Of a stretch of 64,000 nucleotides of DNA, positions 33,341 to 45,709 are shown one piece after another (positions within the stretch are counted from its first letter, which is position 1; the number at the start of each line of letters is the position of its first letter). Location: assembly GCA_021521415.1 (NCBI GenBank), contig JAIQDT010005484.1, positions 127,001 to 191,000 of the forward strand, in the 5' to 3' direction. The stretch is from Bidens hawaiensis. Taxonomy: Eukaryota; Streptophyta; Magnoliopsida; Asterales; Asteraceae. Under the pieces are notes generated by a model. That model saw nothing but the letters and a program-made list of their open reading frames with translations. It was not told the origin of the DNA and did no database searches. The position numbers and the translations under genes are program-made.

Positions 33341-33798
33341 AGCATTTGTTGACTTTTAAGCTTCAAGACCCTTTAACCTCGATTATCTCTTGTTCCATTT
33401 ATCGTTCGGGTAAGTTGTCTTCTGTGTTTTTGTGTATCTTCATCCACTTAACAAAATTCTTCAATCAATTTCAGTGATTGAGGGAGTTTCGGTGGTCAAT
33501 TGCTTTCCGACCCGTTAAAGGGCATATTGGTCAACAACTTTAACCAGTCGATTTCTAACACTTCTGGTTGGAACCGGATTTCGGTCCAGAAGACTTTTAT
33601 TCTCATAATGAAATTTTAAGGCTACTGACCAAAACCCGACTTCCGACTCGCTGTTCGGATTCTGGTCAGTACCAGCTCGCTTAAACGTTTAATCTATCAT
33701 AACCGGAGTTCTAGGCGTCCGTTTGGAACGATTCCAGCGCAACAGGTTCAGTTTTACTCATATTTACGTATACCAAAGTTTCAGGTTCAGTTGGTTAA

Positions 33799-35630
33799 TG
33801 ATATGGGCTTAATCATATATAAATATTTTTACTATTTCTTACACTTTAGAGTAACTTTTGGGTTGATTTTATTAATTAATTGGCTTAACTGGTTCATATT
33901 TAGATTTTAAGGTTTTCAAGAGACAACAAACTAAATTGGGTTACTTTTACTAAGTTTTTTAATCAACTAGTAAATAGTCGAATCCATTTTATATATTATT
34001 ATGTTTAAAAGAATAACTTAAATTAACTTAATGTTGAGATCATTTAAATTTTGGTTCTTAAAGTATTACTAATTAAATCGAGTTGTGGGTCTGTGATGTG
34101 AATAGAAAGATTAAAAAAAAGAAAAAGAAAAAAGAAAAGAAAACGAAATCAGATTGTTTTGTTTATGCATGCACATATAATTTCGATATAGTGCAAGTGG
34201 TGGGCTGAATTAGTTATTTTGGGTTTCAAATTAATAACATTTATAACTAAAAGAAACAAGATTATGGGTTTAGGTTGAACGTGTGGCTCATATAACAAGA
34301 TGCTGGTGGGCCTGTAATAAGAAAAAAAGAAAGTCGGTGAAACAATATATATTCATCTAGGGCAGATTGGAAACGGGAGTCAACAGGGGTCCGCCCCCTT
34401 TGTTGCGGCTGGGAAGTTCGAACAAGAAAGAAACAAAAAGAAGAAAAAATCAAGCAGGCTTGCTGCTTGATTATACTCACGACACAAAAAGTCAACAAGA
34501 GGAAAAGGAAATTAATTTAAACAAGTAGGCAGGCAGCTGAATTAATTTAACCAGGCTAGTAGCTTAATAATATTTCTTTTCTTTTATGATGAACCGTGAT
34601 TCATATATTATTTTTGTTTCATCAAATATTATGAGCGGCTAGATTGTGAAACTACCTGGGTTTGGATAAATACTTTTTAAACTTGTTTTATTTTCGGTTT
34701 TGGATTATTATTTATTGGTTCATGATTTGGTAAAAATTTTTATTGTCTTTGGTTATGATGCGTATGCGTATTTGATATTAATTTATGATTAATTTATTGT
34801 TCCATACGCGTCTTTGTGAACGTCTTTCATGTATGGATGCGTATTAGGTTGTTTACTGTGTGTTTACAACTAGTTTATGGTTTATTGTTAACATATTCCA
34901 TAGGAATGGTAATTGAGAGTTTAGAGATACCTTATATTCTGCCACTTGAGAGACCGGGAGGTAATTAAGTGTCGTCAGTTTTGGTCGTTTGCGAGTTTGG
35001 GTAGTGATTGCACGGGACTGAGTTGCCCTAGATTCCTTTAGATTCTTACAGATCTTAAGTATAACCGAATTTAATAAAAATACCCCTTTATGCCTTAGGG
35101 TATATTGTGATTAGAGAGACCGGGAGGTGATCCGAACCATTAAACTGTTGAGCTTACATGATATTTAGGGTTCTTAAGTATTGTTGGTGAGACCGGGAGG
35201 TGATTTAGCATACTTTAGTTATGCTTTAAGTTTCATATTTTTAGAATCCGGTTACCGATCATAAATCCAATTCCGAGAGTTTACGAGTTGACTAGTAGGA
35301 TTCCTTACCTAAGTAGTTGCTTCCCCTATATAAGTTTCGTTCCGATTTTGCTTTCGTGTCAGTTTTAGTTTAAGTATTATTTATTTTATAGTTAATAAAA
35401 AAAACACAAAAATCAATTAAATCTATTTATTTAAGTTATTAGTCAGAGTCTAGTTTATGTGTCGCTAGTGTCCTGTAGGTTCGACATCCGGACTTCATTA
35501 GGCTTTACTGTAGTCGATAGGTACACTTGCCTGTCTAGTGGTCTAGCATTAGGAGAGTCTAGATTTATAAATTTAAAACTAGAGTGTCTAAGTTAGGTTA
35601 GGTTTTTATAGACCGTGTTTCAGCACATCA
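33799..35630 (+). mobile_element. Large solo LTR (1,832 bp), target duplication GTTAA
   Basis: It starts TGATATGGGC and ends CAGCACATCA. GTTAA flanks it (33794-33798 and 35631-35635), and joining the flanks restores the collinear sequence of the host LTR. The interior has GAGACCGGGAGGT repeated three times (about 34952, 35115, 35193) and a TGTAGGTTCGACATCCGGAC phrase of the kind found in Gypsy Tat/Athila-type LTR regions. No coding region is seen. Confidence 0.85.
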
Positions 35631-35794
35631 GTTAATATTGTTCGACACGTTAACAGACGATCCATTTACTTAACCGTTTATTATTGTTCTTATTCGCTTG
35701 CCTACGAATCAAGGTGAGTTTGATCATTCCCCTTTATTTTACTGTTTTAAAAATGTTTTAGGGACATATGTGTACCTATTCATATATTATATCA

Positions 35795-36300
35795 CTAGGT
35801 TAGATACCCATGTCATACATGGGCTTGACAACTTAAATTCTGTAAGTGATAACTTTTGATAAATAAAGTTGAGTAATACATTAATAAGTATGAAGTTAAA
35901 TTACAACTACTATTAACAATCTTAAAAATAAATCATAAATCTTTAAATACTTCTTTCGATACAACAGTAGACGATACACTAAAAATATGGTAACAACTAA
36001 AGTAAAATAGAATTATGAGAGCATAGATGGTACAATCGGACCAATACGAACCAGTCATTAATAGAAGAAAGCTTTCAATCAGTCGAAATGTGCAGTAAAA
36101 GAGAATCGACAAGGTTTTGATCGACGATATATGGATAGAAATAAAGAGATTATGGTTATAGGGGAAAAGAAGGCCGGCTGAGTTCAATTAAAGATCCACG
36201 TATTTTTGACAATAAACCCACCAAGTAAGTTTCAGGAGCTAACATGTTTCATATACATGTAAATGTTTTCTTACATATAAAAACAATATAATTTATATTA
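35795..36300 (-). mobile_element. Helitron-like insertion, 3' end on the minus strand
   Basis: The perfect 6-bp-stem hairpin CCCATGTCATACATGGG (35807-35823) lies 11 bp from a CTAG terminus at 35795 (minus strand), followed by T. The 5' TC end was not fixed, so the right border is a guess. Confidence 0.5.
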
Positions 36301-37099
36301 GACAAATTAAATAATGAAAATGTTCAGTTTATAAAAATGTTTTATAAACAAACCTAATGTTTTTAAGAAATAAAATACGTTTTGTAAAAGCGTAAAAGAG
36401 TAAAGGGTCCGGGTAGGGTATTAGGTAAAAGGGTAGGGTCATACCCTTTGAACAGTCGTATGCATAATTCAATTAAATGCTATTTGATATTTATTTATGT
36501 GTGTTTATATTCTATCAAGTCTCGGAGAGGTCCATTTGAAGTCTAGCAAGTCAGTATAATCATACGCCGTCTTAGTAACCTGAGCCCGATTCGCTTGGCG
36601 ATGGTAATCGACAATCTCAGTCAGTCATTGTAGCCAATGCTCATTCGCAAGGCAACGGTTAAATGGCACACTAGCATGTCTATGGTTTGTTTGTGGTTTG
36701 ATTGATTATTACTCACATATGTTTGTTTGCGTATTTAACATTTATCACCTATTATATATATGCTATTATTATTCATGAAAAATTGGTGATCATCTCACTC
36801 AACATGTGTTGTTGACAAACTCTATTCCATTTTTTATGCATATGCAGGTTATCGTGTGACTTGAAGCTTGACATGAAAGACATCTGGAAAAGACCATAGA
36901 GAACTTAATAAAGACTATCTTTATTTAAATTTTGATTAGATTATTTGTTTTAAATTATTTGTTTTTGTTATGAATATTGTGCACTGTAATACGAAATACT
37001 TAATTTAATAGATATTGTCATTTTATTTATGATAGTATCTTTGAGCTGTGAACAATCGGCTAACGCTCTGACATTTCCGCCTTAGGTTGGGGTGTGACA

Positions 37100-39830
37100 G
37101 CTCTTTTGTTGATCAATGTACCAGGAAATTTGAGTGATTCTTATTCTTTGATATAACCATTTACAAGTGGTATCAGAGAAATCTGGGAGAACCATTGAGA
37201 GAAAACAATGGCAGCAAAAAACTCAAACTTTCAAGTACTTAGCGTCCCAAAGTTCGATAGGGATTACGAGCATTGGAGCTTGCTAATGAAGACACTGCTG
37301 AAATCAAAGGAGTATTGGGTTATAATAGAGTCGGGGTACACTGAACCTCAAGAAGGAACTACACTTATGGCTGCCCAATAGACCAGATTTGAAGACCATG
37401 ACTCACAAAGAGGCTGCTAGGAAAATTTAGGACGCTATGAAGAACAAATATCAAGGCAACGTAAGAGTGAAGAAGGCACAATTACAGAGATTACGAAGGG
37501 AGTTTGAAATCTTAGAAATGAAAGACGGTGAAAGTGTGACTGAATACTTTAGCCGAGTAATGACCACAACTAATGAAATGAGAAATTTTGGAATGGAAAT
37601 AACAGATGTAATGATTGTCGAGAAGATCCTCATATCATTAACTGAAAAGCGCAACCATGTGGTTTGCTCCATTGAAGAATCGAAGGACACTGACACGATA
37701 TCAGTGGATGAATTGCAGAGTTCTTTGCTTGTGCATGAGCAAAAGCTTGTGAAGAAACCTAACGAAGATCAAGTCTTAAGAGCAGAATTTGATCCGGTTG
37801 GAGGTCATGTACGGGGGCGTGGCCGAAGTCAGATTAATAAAGAACATGGTCGAGGTCAAGGAAGATCAAAATCTGAATTTGACAAGTCAGTAGTAGATGC
37901 TACAAATGCCATTAGCTTAGGCATTTTTCCTATGAATGCACTCGAGGAGACAAGTCTTTGAATTATGCTCAATTCGATGAAGTAGAAGACTTACTTTTAA
38001 TGACCTGTACAGGAGTGAAAAAGGAAGGCAAAGAAGGAATCTGGTTTCTTGATTTGGCTTGTTTGAACCATATGATGGGAACCCGAGAATGATTTGTCAA
38101 TTTAGATGAAGGATTTAAGCATTTAGTAAAACTAGGGAATGATCATCGGCTTACAGTTAAAGGAATTGGTGAGGTGAGATTTGAAGTTGAAGGAATAACA
38201 CAAGTCATCAGCCGTGTGTATTATGTTCCTAAACTTACCTCAAATTTACTAAGCATTGGGCAGCTACAAGAAAAAGACCTGACAGTGGTTATACAAAGAG
38301 GCATGTGCAAGGTTTATCATCCTCAACGAGGTGTGATAACCACCTCTAAAATTACAAGAAACAGGATGTTTTTAGTGAATGCAAGAATGAAACCCATTGA
38401 AGGTCAATGATTGAAGCTAGAATGAGATGTAAACGAGCAAATTTGGCATAAACGACCTGGGCACGTAAACAACAAATCATTGAGAACCATGCAATTTAGA
38501 CAAATGGTAAAAGGGCTTCCTAAATTAGCAGAGCATGACAAGGTTTGTGAGTATGCAATCTGGGAAAGCAAAAAAGAGTAGACATTCCCAAGAAAAGTAA
38601 TTGGAGGGCCTTAAATCAGCTCAAACTTATCCACACATATCTGTGTGGACCTATTAAATCTGAATCACCAAGTGGGAAAAGATATGCTATGGTGTTTATT
38701 GACGACTTTTCTAGAAAGGGATGTGTTTATTTTCTGTCTAAGAAAAGTGAAAGCTTTGAAACATTTAATAAATTCAAGACCATGGTTAAAAATGAAACTG
38801 GTTAACAATTAAGGGGATAAGAAGTGACCGAGGATGGGAGTTCACTTCAAAGAAGTTTAACGATTTATGTGAAAAGTTTGGGATTAAAATACAATTGACC
38901 GCTGCCTATACTCCACAACAAAATGGAGTAGCATAGCGATAGAACAGAACTCTAATGAATATGGCTAGATGTTTGTTGCTTGAGAAAGACATGCCTAAAT
39001 GGTTTTGGTTGGAAGTTGCTAATTGGGCATGTTTCATCTTAAACAGGTGTGTAACCACTTCTGTTGAGGATAAGGTCCCCGAAGACACTTGGTTAGGGCA
39101 TGCACCAAATGTTAGTTTTCTCAAAATTTTTGACTGTATAGGTTATGCCCATGTGCCCTCTCAGCTAAGAACCAAGTTAGACGATAGAAACACTAAATGT
39201 ATCTTCTTGGGTATTAGTACTGAGTCAAAGGCAGTTAGGATGTATGATCCTGTTCAATAAATGGTTATTATAAGCAAAGACGTAACCTTCTTAGAAAATG
39301 AAGCATGGGTCTAGGATACTAAAGTGTTTGGTAGTAGAGAATTGTTAATTCCTGATGAGGAAGGGGAAGAAAATCAAGAAAGAGATATTGACGAGTCACA
39401 TTCAACGAGTCATATTCAGATATGGCAAGTCCTACATGGGATACTAATCAAAGTTCATCTAGGATCGCTGATGGTACGAATGAGGAAAGGGGAGGCAATA
39501 CCCCTTAGTCCATTACTCCTAACACTATGGAGTCCATGAATCAAAATGAAGAAATTGGAAGAGCGGGGCCTAGCATGAACATATAAAAAAGGACAAGAAC
39601 TGCTCCAATATGGATGAGAGATTATGAGAGTGGGGAAGGATTATCAGAAGATGCAATGGACTTTGTCATGTATAGTTCACTTGAGGACCTCACAATTTAT
39701 GAAGAAGCAATTAAAGAGCACAAGTGGATACAAGCAATGGTGCATGAAATGGAATCTATAGCAAAAAACAATACTTGGGAATTGGTAGATAGAATGGAAG
39801 CAAGCAATTGCCATGATTGATTCTGATTGC
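37100..39830 (+). pseudogene. Decayed Copia retrotransposon (gag to start of reverse transcriptase)
   Basis: A Met-tRNA primer-binding site (TGGTATCAGAG, about 37172) is followed by gag from an ATG at 37208. A UBN2-like stretch lies at 37437-37961. The CCHC knuckle lies in a shifted frame at about 37890-37935, then the protease/pre-integrase region (38060-38460, including RVYYVPKLTSNLLSIGQL). Integrase fragments occupy about 38600-39260, and the first residues of the reverse transcriptase domain (KWIQAMVHEMESIAKNNTWELV) 39720-39800. Several in-frame stops and frameshifts break it. It ends soon after 39800 without RNase H or a 3' LTR. Confidence 0.9.
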
Positions 39831-40122
39831 AAAAGATCACAGATTGCTTTCTAGAGCGTTTCTGGAATTGGCTTGAAAATTGTCAGGTGTTTGACTATTT
39901 GGAGTCAAACTAAGAATTATATACAAAAAGGATTTTTCTTTGCTCACATTAGGCTAGTGGGCAGCAGGTTATTAATTTACTAATATGCAAATTACAAATA
40001 AAGGATAGTGTTGGTACATCTTCAATTGTGAAATTGCATATTTGCGACAAGCCGACAAATTATCAAAGGAATCATTGTATTTGCCTTCAACGTTTCGGGT
40101 TATACTCGGCTCCTCAAAAGTT
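39831..40122. other. No feature recognised
   Basis: A/T-rich DNA between the Copia relic and the next solo LTR. No coding or repeat structure was seen. Confidence 0.4.
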
Positions 40123-40127
40123 AACGG

Positions 40128-40829
40128 TGTTGGGTTTCAGTGGTGATCAGTTAAAATTTCGTTTATTAAATCCGGTTCAATAAACGTGACAAATAATAAT
40201 TAATTACATTAATTAATATACGCAGCGAAAAACATATGTTAATCAGCACCGAAAACAAAACCCGACAGGATCTGGTTACAAAAAATACGAGTACGAGTCA
40301 AAACATTAAATATAAACTAACAATATATTTAAGTTTACCTCGGTTAATAATTAACTGGTTGAGACAATGAAGGCTAACGAACCGAGCTAGGTGACACAAC
40401 GAGATCCAACGACCAACGGTGCGGTGCACGACGGCAACCCAGCAGCGGTGGTGGTGTGCGAACAGCAGCCCGCAGACAGCGGCGGCGTACAGCGGCGAGC
40501 GGCGATGGTCGGGCAGCGCCGGCGATGGGGTGGAGGAAGAAAGGAGATGGACTTGTTGCTTAGGTTAGGGTTAAGGTTATGTCCATAACATCATGTGTTT
40601 ATATAACCTATAATTAGGTTTAACTAACTTAGTTAGTTATAAACCTAATGGGCCAACAAGTCCACATCTTGCTCCAAAGCCCGCTTCTTGTAATTTCATC
40701 TCGTTAAAGTATCTAACCCGGTTAACTAACTTAAGCGGGTCAATGGCTCTTTACCTCACGGTGTAACTCTTACAGGTCATAACCCTGTTGGCCGTATTGA
40801 CTTACCCTAACCGGTCCATAATTCTAACA
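40128..40829. mobile_element. Solo LTR (702 bp) with target duplication AACGG
   Basis: It starts TGTTGGGTTTCAGTGG and ends CATAATTCTAACA. AACGG lies at 40123-40127 and 40830-40834. It is a close relative of 16822-17638 and is shorter in the GC-rich middle. Confidence 0.93.
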
Positions 40830-40834
40830 AACGG

Positions 40835-41640
40835 GTCAGCATATCATAAAAACCTAATGTCTATATTCTTGATTTTAGATATTTGAGCATGCTTTGTTTG
40901 TATCTTTTCTTCATTCGTTTAATACAATATTTAATATTTCAGTAGATAAACGTGTTAAATTAGCTACGTAAGTTATCGTTTTTCTTTTCCTCTGATTTAG
41001 AACCATTATTCTTTTAAAAAAGACCACAAAAATGTGAATTAACCCGTTTTGATTAATGTTTTCCATTTTGAAACAGGTTTGCGCATGGCTTTGGATGTGG
41101 TTTGTACTGAATATGGTTCTATTATGTTTCGCCCTATACATTGACCAACAACTGTTGTAATCATGGTTCAAAGACGACGTCTAAATCATGGTTCAAAGAC
41201 GGTGTCTGCGCATGGCTTTGGATGTGGTTTGTACTTAATTTTGGATATTTACTTATATTTTCTAATTTTTATTTGAAAATAAGTCGCCTGTGACCATTTT
41301 CCCCCTATCATGAGCCCTTCACCGCTTCTTCAATTTGCGACTATAGAAAAGCAAAAAGAAAAAAAAAATCGGATAACGGATCAAAATGGTCAACTAATTT
41401 ATATGCTAAAATCCCTTTATTTGCTTAAGTTGTACATGAGACATGCTACTATGCTATTGATTATTGAAAACCACCTAATTGCTTTTTAAATACCACACTA
41501 AATAAATATTTGGATACTTTTTAACAAATTTCGAATTCAAGTATGAAATGCCTTTCATATTGTATCTGTTTACTTGGCATTGTGCTCGCTCATGTGGATC
41601 CCCTTTTCACTGTAGGTAGGTATGTGGATTTAACTGGATT
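40835..41640. other. Unassigned DNA with a short duplicated phrase
   Basis: GCGCATGGCTTTGGATGTGG occurs at about 41084 and again at about 41210, with AATCATGGTTCAAAGACG repeated just before the second. No gene is recognised. Confidence 0.4.
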
Positions 41641-41653
41641 GCAATCACAATTC

Positions 41654-42830
41654 TCAGGTTAATATTTGTGACAGCGAGTTCAAAATGGGAAGGTTGTTGA
41701 GCTTCATGAACGCAGGTAAAACATTATTTACATTGTTACCTTTTTCTCCATATAAGGCGTGACAACTTTCCGTTAATGTAATGTCATACATGCAGAATGG
41801 TAATGACACTCTTCCTTTCAAAAGTGCATTCAAGGATTTAAGATGTAGCAGTCTGGCTATTGAGAAATCACTCGGGTATTTTGAAACTTTATAGTAATAT
41901 TTTTCGTCTTCATAATCAGCATTCTCTTCTTCGTCTTCATAATCAGCATCCAAGTCCTCAATTTCACCCAAATTCCCGACTCTCTCATTACCAGGATGAA
42001 ACTCATTCTCTTCCCCTGCAAACTGAAACGGCCCTGAGCGGTTTGGTGGTTCAGACCTTACTGATCGGTTATCATCAAAGCTCAATGTTTGTCTTCTATT
42101 TTGGTTTCCACCCTAAGCAGTTAATGCGGAAAAATATTGGATATCGGTTATCGCAGTGAGATATCGGTAATTTTAATGTCATGTAAAATTCATATATATA
42201 GTAATTTAACACTAATAATTCAGTATAGTCTCCTACCAGGAAATTAACCTTTTGCTACTTGCAAAATACCAACAATTATAGCAAGTAAAAATTGATTAAG
42301 ACTTAAAACAGTAACATTGAACACTAAAAGTTAATAATTAAGACTTAAACTCTAATATTGGGAATATCGGTGATATATCGGTCAAATATCAGTCCAACAT
42401 CGGTCAAATATCTGTCAATATTGCCAATATTTTTGGTACCGATATTCTGACCGATATTGACTGATATTCACTAAGGGACCGATAACCGATCGATGATATC
42501 GACTGCAGAGTTTCCACCCCCACGGTTCACTTGATTTTTGTTACTATTAATGTTCACATTTTGGTTTTGGTTGGGTGGTGGGTTGTTTAAGGGGAATGGT
42601 TGCTTTTGAGTTAGTGGCTGGTCTTGGTTTTCGGGTTGATAGACAAGTGGGTCTTGATAATTCTAGCTATTCATATCTTCTTCTTTTGGTTTTGAGGTTG
42701 TGGTTAAGTTTCTGGTTCAAACCCGTCTTTTAAGCTCCTCGGTTTCTTTTTGCTGTTTTTTCAATTTATGGCTCAAATTGAGGCTGCTCTTAATTTCTCT
42801 GGAATATCTCATATGCATGAACCGGTAAGA
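41654..42830 (-). pseudogene. Gypsy (Athila/Tat-like) gag fragment, interrupted by a MULE-like MITE
   Basis: Minus-strand coding-like DNA runs from about 42830 (Asn/Pro/Gln-rich NNPPPNQNQN-type segment) to 41654. The frame reads GGG-N-Q-N-R-R across the insertion point once the 397-bp element at 42114-42510 is ignored. The acidic repeat (DYEDEEENADYEDE) and the LPAFMKLNNLP-like end suggest gag of a large Gypsy element whose LTR lies upstream at 42963-44159. The polymerase is missing. Family assignment is inferred. Confidence 0.5.
42114..42510. mobile_element. MULE-like MITE (397 bp) with 9-bp duplication TTTCCACCC
   Basis: TTTCCACCC lies at 42105-42113 and 42511-42519. The ends share GCAGT near the termini (TAAGCAGT / inverted CTCTGCAGT). 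The interior is rich in GATATCGG/CCGATATC phrases. A 9-bp duplication is typical of Mutator-like elements. Confidence 0.75.
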
Positions 42831-42962
42831 ATCCTTGCACACACAAAAACACACAAACTCCGCGTAAAATCAACAAAGAAACAATAAAAATAAAAAATTA
42901 AAAACTAAACTAAAGTAGCACTTTATGAGTTGATTCCCTAGTAACGACGCCATTTTGATCTA

Positions 42963-44159
42963 TGTCGAAAGGTTAATCAAAAACATTTGTAAAATACCTT
43001 CACTAGCAAAGGCAAGTAAGGTGTCAAATTCACAAAGAATCAGTGGAAAGTACAAGTTTTGCTCATGACTTTTTAATTAATAAACTAAAGGGGCAGACGA
43101 TGTCAAACGGTTTGAATGATTTAATTATTGAAACACGATTACTCTTTGAATATAAAACAATATTATTAGAGAGAGAATAACCAATCTCCAAGTTTCGAGT
43201 TTTGAAGCAGGCTATACAAATAATTAAAACTATTGGGATTTGTTTGTATAAATAAACCAAAAGACTAAATGTTTGGCTATGCTGATTATCAGAACTTAAT
43301 CCAAATGATTGGCACGGCTAAACAATGATCTAATTGATTATCAGTTTTAGGTTTTGATGAATGAAATCAATGTTATGGTTAATGATAAACGGGTCAATGA
43401 CAATAAGAACTCAATCCTAAATGTTGATGACCACAAATCAGTTAACTAAAAATCTTCAAAGCATTCAACTATGAAAAATTGTTTAAGCACACAAACAAAA
43501 GCAAAGATTCAACTAACCGAATAAGTAACAAAATCCAAACCCAAAGTTAAGGTTTATAAATATTGCATCTTCATATTAAATTGTACCAAAAAACCAAAAG
43601 ACAACTGAACCCTACGCCCGAAGATGGTTATGAGATCTTTAGCATTGCATCTTCATCTTCAATGGCTCAATTATGGTATAGAAGAATGAAAGCATGGATG
43701 ATTATGGTGATTAGTATGTGTTAGAATGATGGAATAAGCTCCGAAAATTGCCCCTAGATGATAAAGAATCAAGTCCAATCGATCTTAGGGTTTCTTAGGC
43801 TTAAATATTGAGTAAAATAATTAAAAAAAACCCAAAATCCCCGTCAGACCAGCCGTAGACTACGGCTGGCCACCATAAGCTACGGCTGCTAGAGTACCAG
43901 AAAATTGTTTTCTTCATAAAATCTTCATTCTAACTCCATTTTCGGCCACGTCTTCGTATTTCAAGTCTCTATCATACCATATATCATTACTTTCATTTAC
44001 ACTCCATTCTAAATACTCCAAATTAGTTTCTTTAAGCTCTGATCACCTACAATCATAAAACCAATCAAAGTACTTGTATTCGATACATATAAACAATTAA
44101 AGCACACCATATTAAACACTCAAAACACATTCTTTTACCCCACATATCAACATGTGACA
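42963..44159 (-). mobile_element. LTR of a Gypsy Tat/Athila-like element, minus strand (1,197 bp)
   Basis: On the minus strand it starts TGTCACATGTTGATATG and ends CCTTTCGACA. About ten bases downstream, TGGCGTCGTTACTAGGGAA resembles the TGGCGCCGTTGCCGGGGA site used by Tat/Athila elements as primer-binding site. Together with the gag fragment further left, this is the 5' end of a broken element. An AGCCGTAGNNTACGGCT palindrome (about 43850-43890) lies inside. No second LTR is in the window. Confidence 0.7.
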
Positions 44160-45039
44160 AACAACGGTTCAATTTAGGGCTTAATCAATTTCACTTGTTA
44201 ATTGTTCCTTCATGTAGCCTTATGGGTGGCCGGTGGCTGGGCGGAAGTCGTTGGAGAGATTGGGGAGGGATTTTGTGAAAAAAGAAGATGTGATTATGAA
44301 CTGTAATACAGATGGAAAGGATATGCACCAACGTATGTGAACACGTGGCAGCAAAGTATCTCATAAAATGCAGTTATAGTGGTTTTACAACCAGCTTCAC
44401 TGATTATACTCTTGAGCTATAGTAGAAAATGTGAGAGGACCATTGAATGTCATATATATATGGGATGGATCTTGCGAGAAGTGATATTATAGCGAGAAGT
44501 CGATTTCAACCATTGATGTTATTAATCAATGGTCATTAACGAAAGTGGGATTTTTGCAATTAATAAGAATTTATCATAAGGATTATTTTAATTAAAAAGG
44601 GTAATGTGGTAACTTGTTTAACTCAATTAAAATAAAAGAAGAGTATAACTCCCAATGTTCCTTGTTAAAAGCTTCAACCTTTAATTTTCATTGATTGATA
44701 ATTAATTGAATTTAATTCATTTGTGATTTATTTAACTTTCTTTTATTTCATATATTATTATGATAGTCTTTTTTCTTGTTTTTTTAGTGTTTTTTTTCCA
44801 GACTAGCTTACATATTGCATACACATACAGTGTTTGTGATATAAAAATTTGTGTAGGATCCATATATATATATATAGTGTGTGGATGATATATACACGTA
44901 TAGTGTTTGTGATATAAAAATTTATGTATGATCCATATATTGTTGTTTAATGTAATAAAAAAAAGTTTATTTTGTAGTATGTAATTTCATATATGTGCTG
45001 TGTATGTGGTATTTTAATTGTGTATGTCTAATTTTTATC
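44160..45039. other. A/T-rich DNA, no gene recognised
   Basis: It contains a loosely duplicated phrase (GTGTTTGTGATATAAAAATTT at about 44830 and 44900) leading into the tandem array that follows. Confidence 0.4.
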
Positions 45040-45360
45040 ATGTGTAGGTTCATTTATGTACTGTGTAAGTTCGTATATGTACTGTGTAAGTTCGTATATC
45101 TACTGTGTATATGGTACTTCAAATTGTGTATATATAAATTTTTATCATCTGTAGGTTCATTTATGTACTGTGTAGGTTTATATATGTACTGTGTATGTGT
45201 AATTTTTTTATCGTATGTAGGTTTATTTATGTACTTCGTACGTTCGTATATATACTTTGTCGGTGGTATTTCCGTATTTCTAATTGTGTGTGTGTATTTA
45301 TATTCAGGTGTAGGTTCATTTATGTACTATGTATGTTCATTTAAGTACTATGTGTAATTA
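45040..45360. repeat. Degenerate minisatellite
   Basis: Irregular tandem units of about 20-25 bp resemble GTTCATTTATGTACTGTGTA. They give a repetitive ORF rich in Tyr, Val, Phe and Cys that is not considered a gene. Confidence 0.75.
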
Positions 45361-45709
45361 TCAGCGCTATTGAATTTTGAAACTATTATCTGGACAAATA
45401 TATGAAATTCAAATTAGGAGAATAAAAAAAATAATATGGATTAATCGACAATATTGAATTTGACTAAAAAATCAAGAATTTAACATTGGTTGATTTAACT
45501 ATTTATTAAAAAATATAAAAAAAAATTGTAACTTCTCCATAAATTATGACCTACCAAATATGCAAAAACACATGATCTTTTACTATAACACCATTTCCAT
45601 TAAATAAATGATAAAGTAAAAGAAAAAAATGTGATTGGTCGAATTCATTTCTCACACTTCTCGTTATAAAAAACACTTCTGAAATAAACTTAACCCTATA
45701 TATATATAT

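Larger units (their letters stand above)
33341..37099 (-). mobile_element. Third member of the TGTCACACCCC LTR family, minus strand, with nested insertions
   Basis: On the minus strand it starts at 37099 with TGTCACACCCCAACCTAAGG. It then runs through the same landmarks as 28929-30941 (hallmark GCCAAGCGAATCGGGC near 36600, AATGATCAAACTCACC near 35720, CCCGACTTCCGACTCG near 33640 on the plus strand). It carries a 1.8-kb solo LTR (33799-35630) and a Helitron-like insertion (from 35795). The distal end is degraded and no TGTTACA end was found. The left border is therefore approximate. Confidence 0.75.

Noticed and set aside
35933..36187. 84-codon minus-strand ORF
   Set aside because: It lies in the Helitron-like insertion, has a hydrophobic A/T-driven composition and no domain or homologue in the window.
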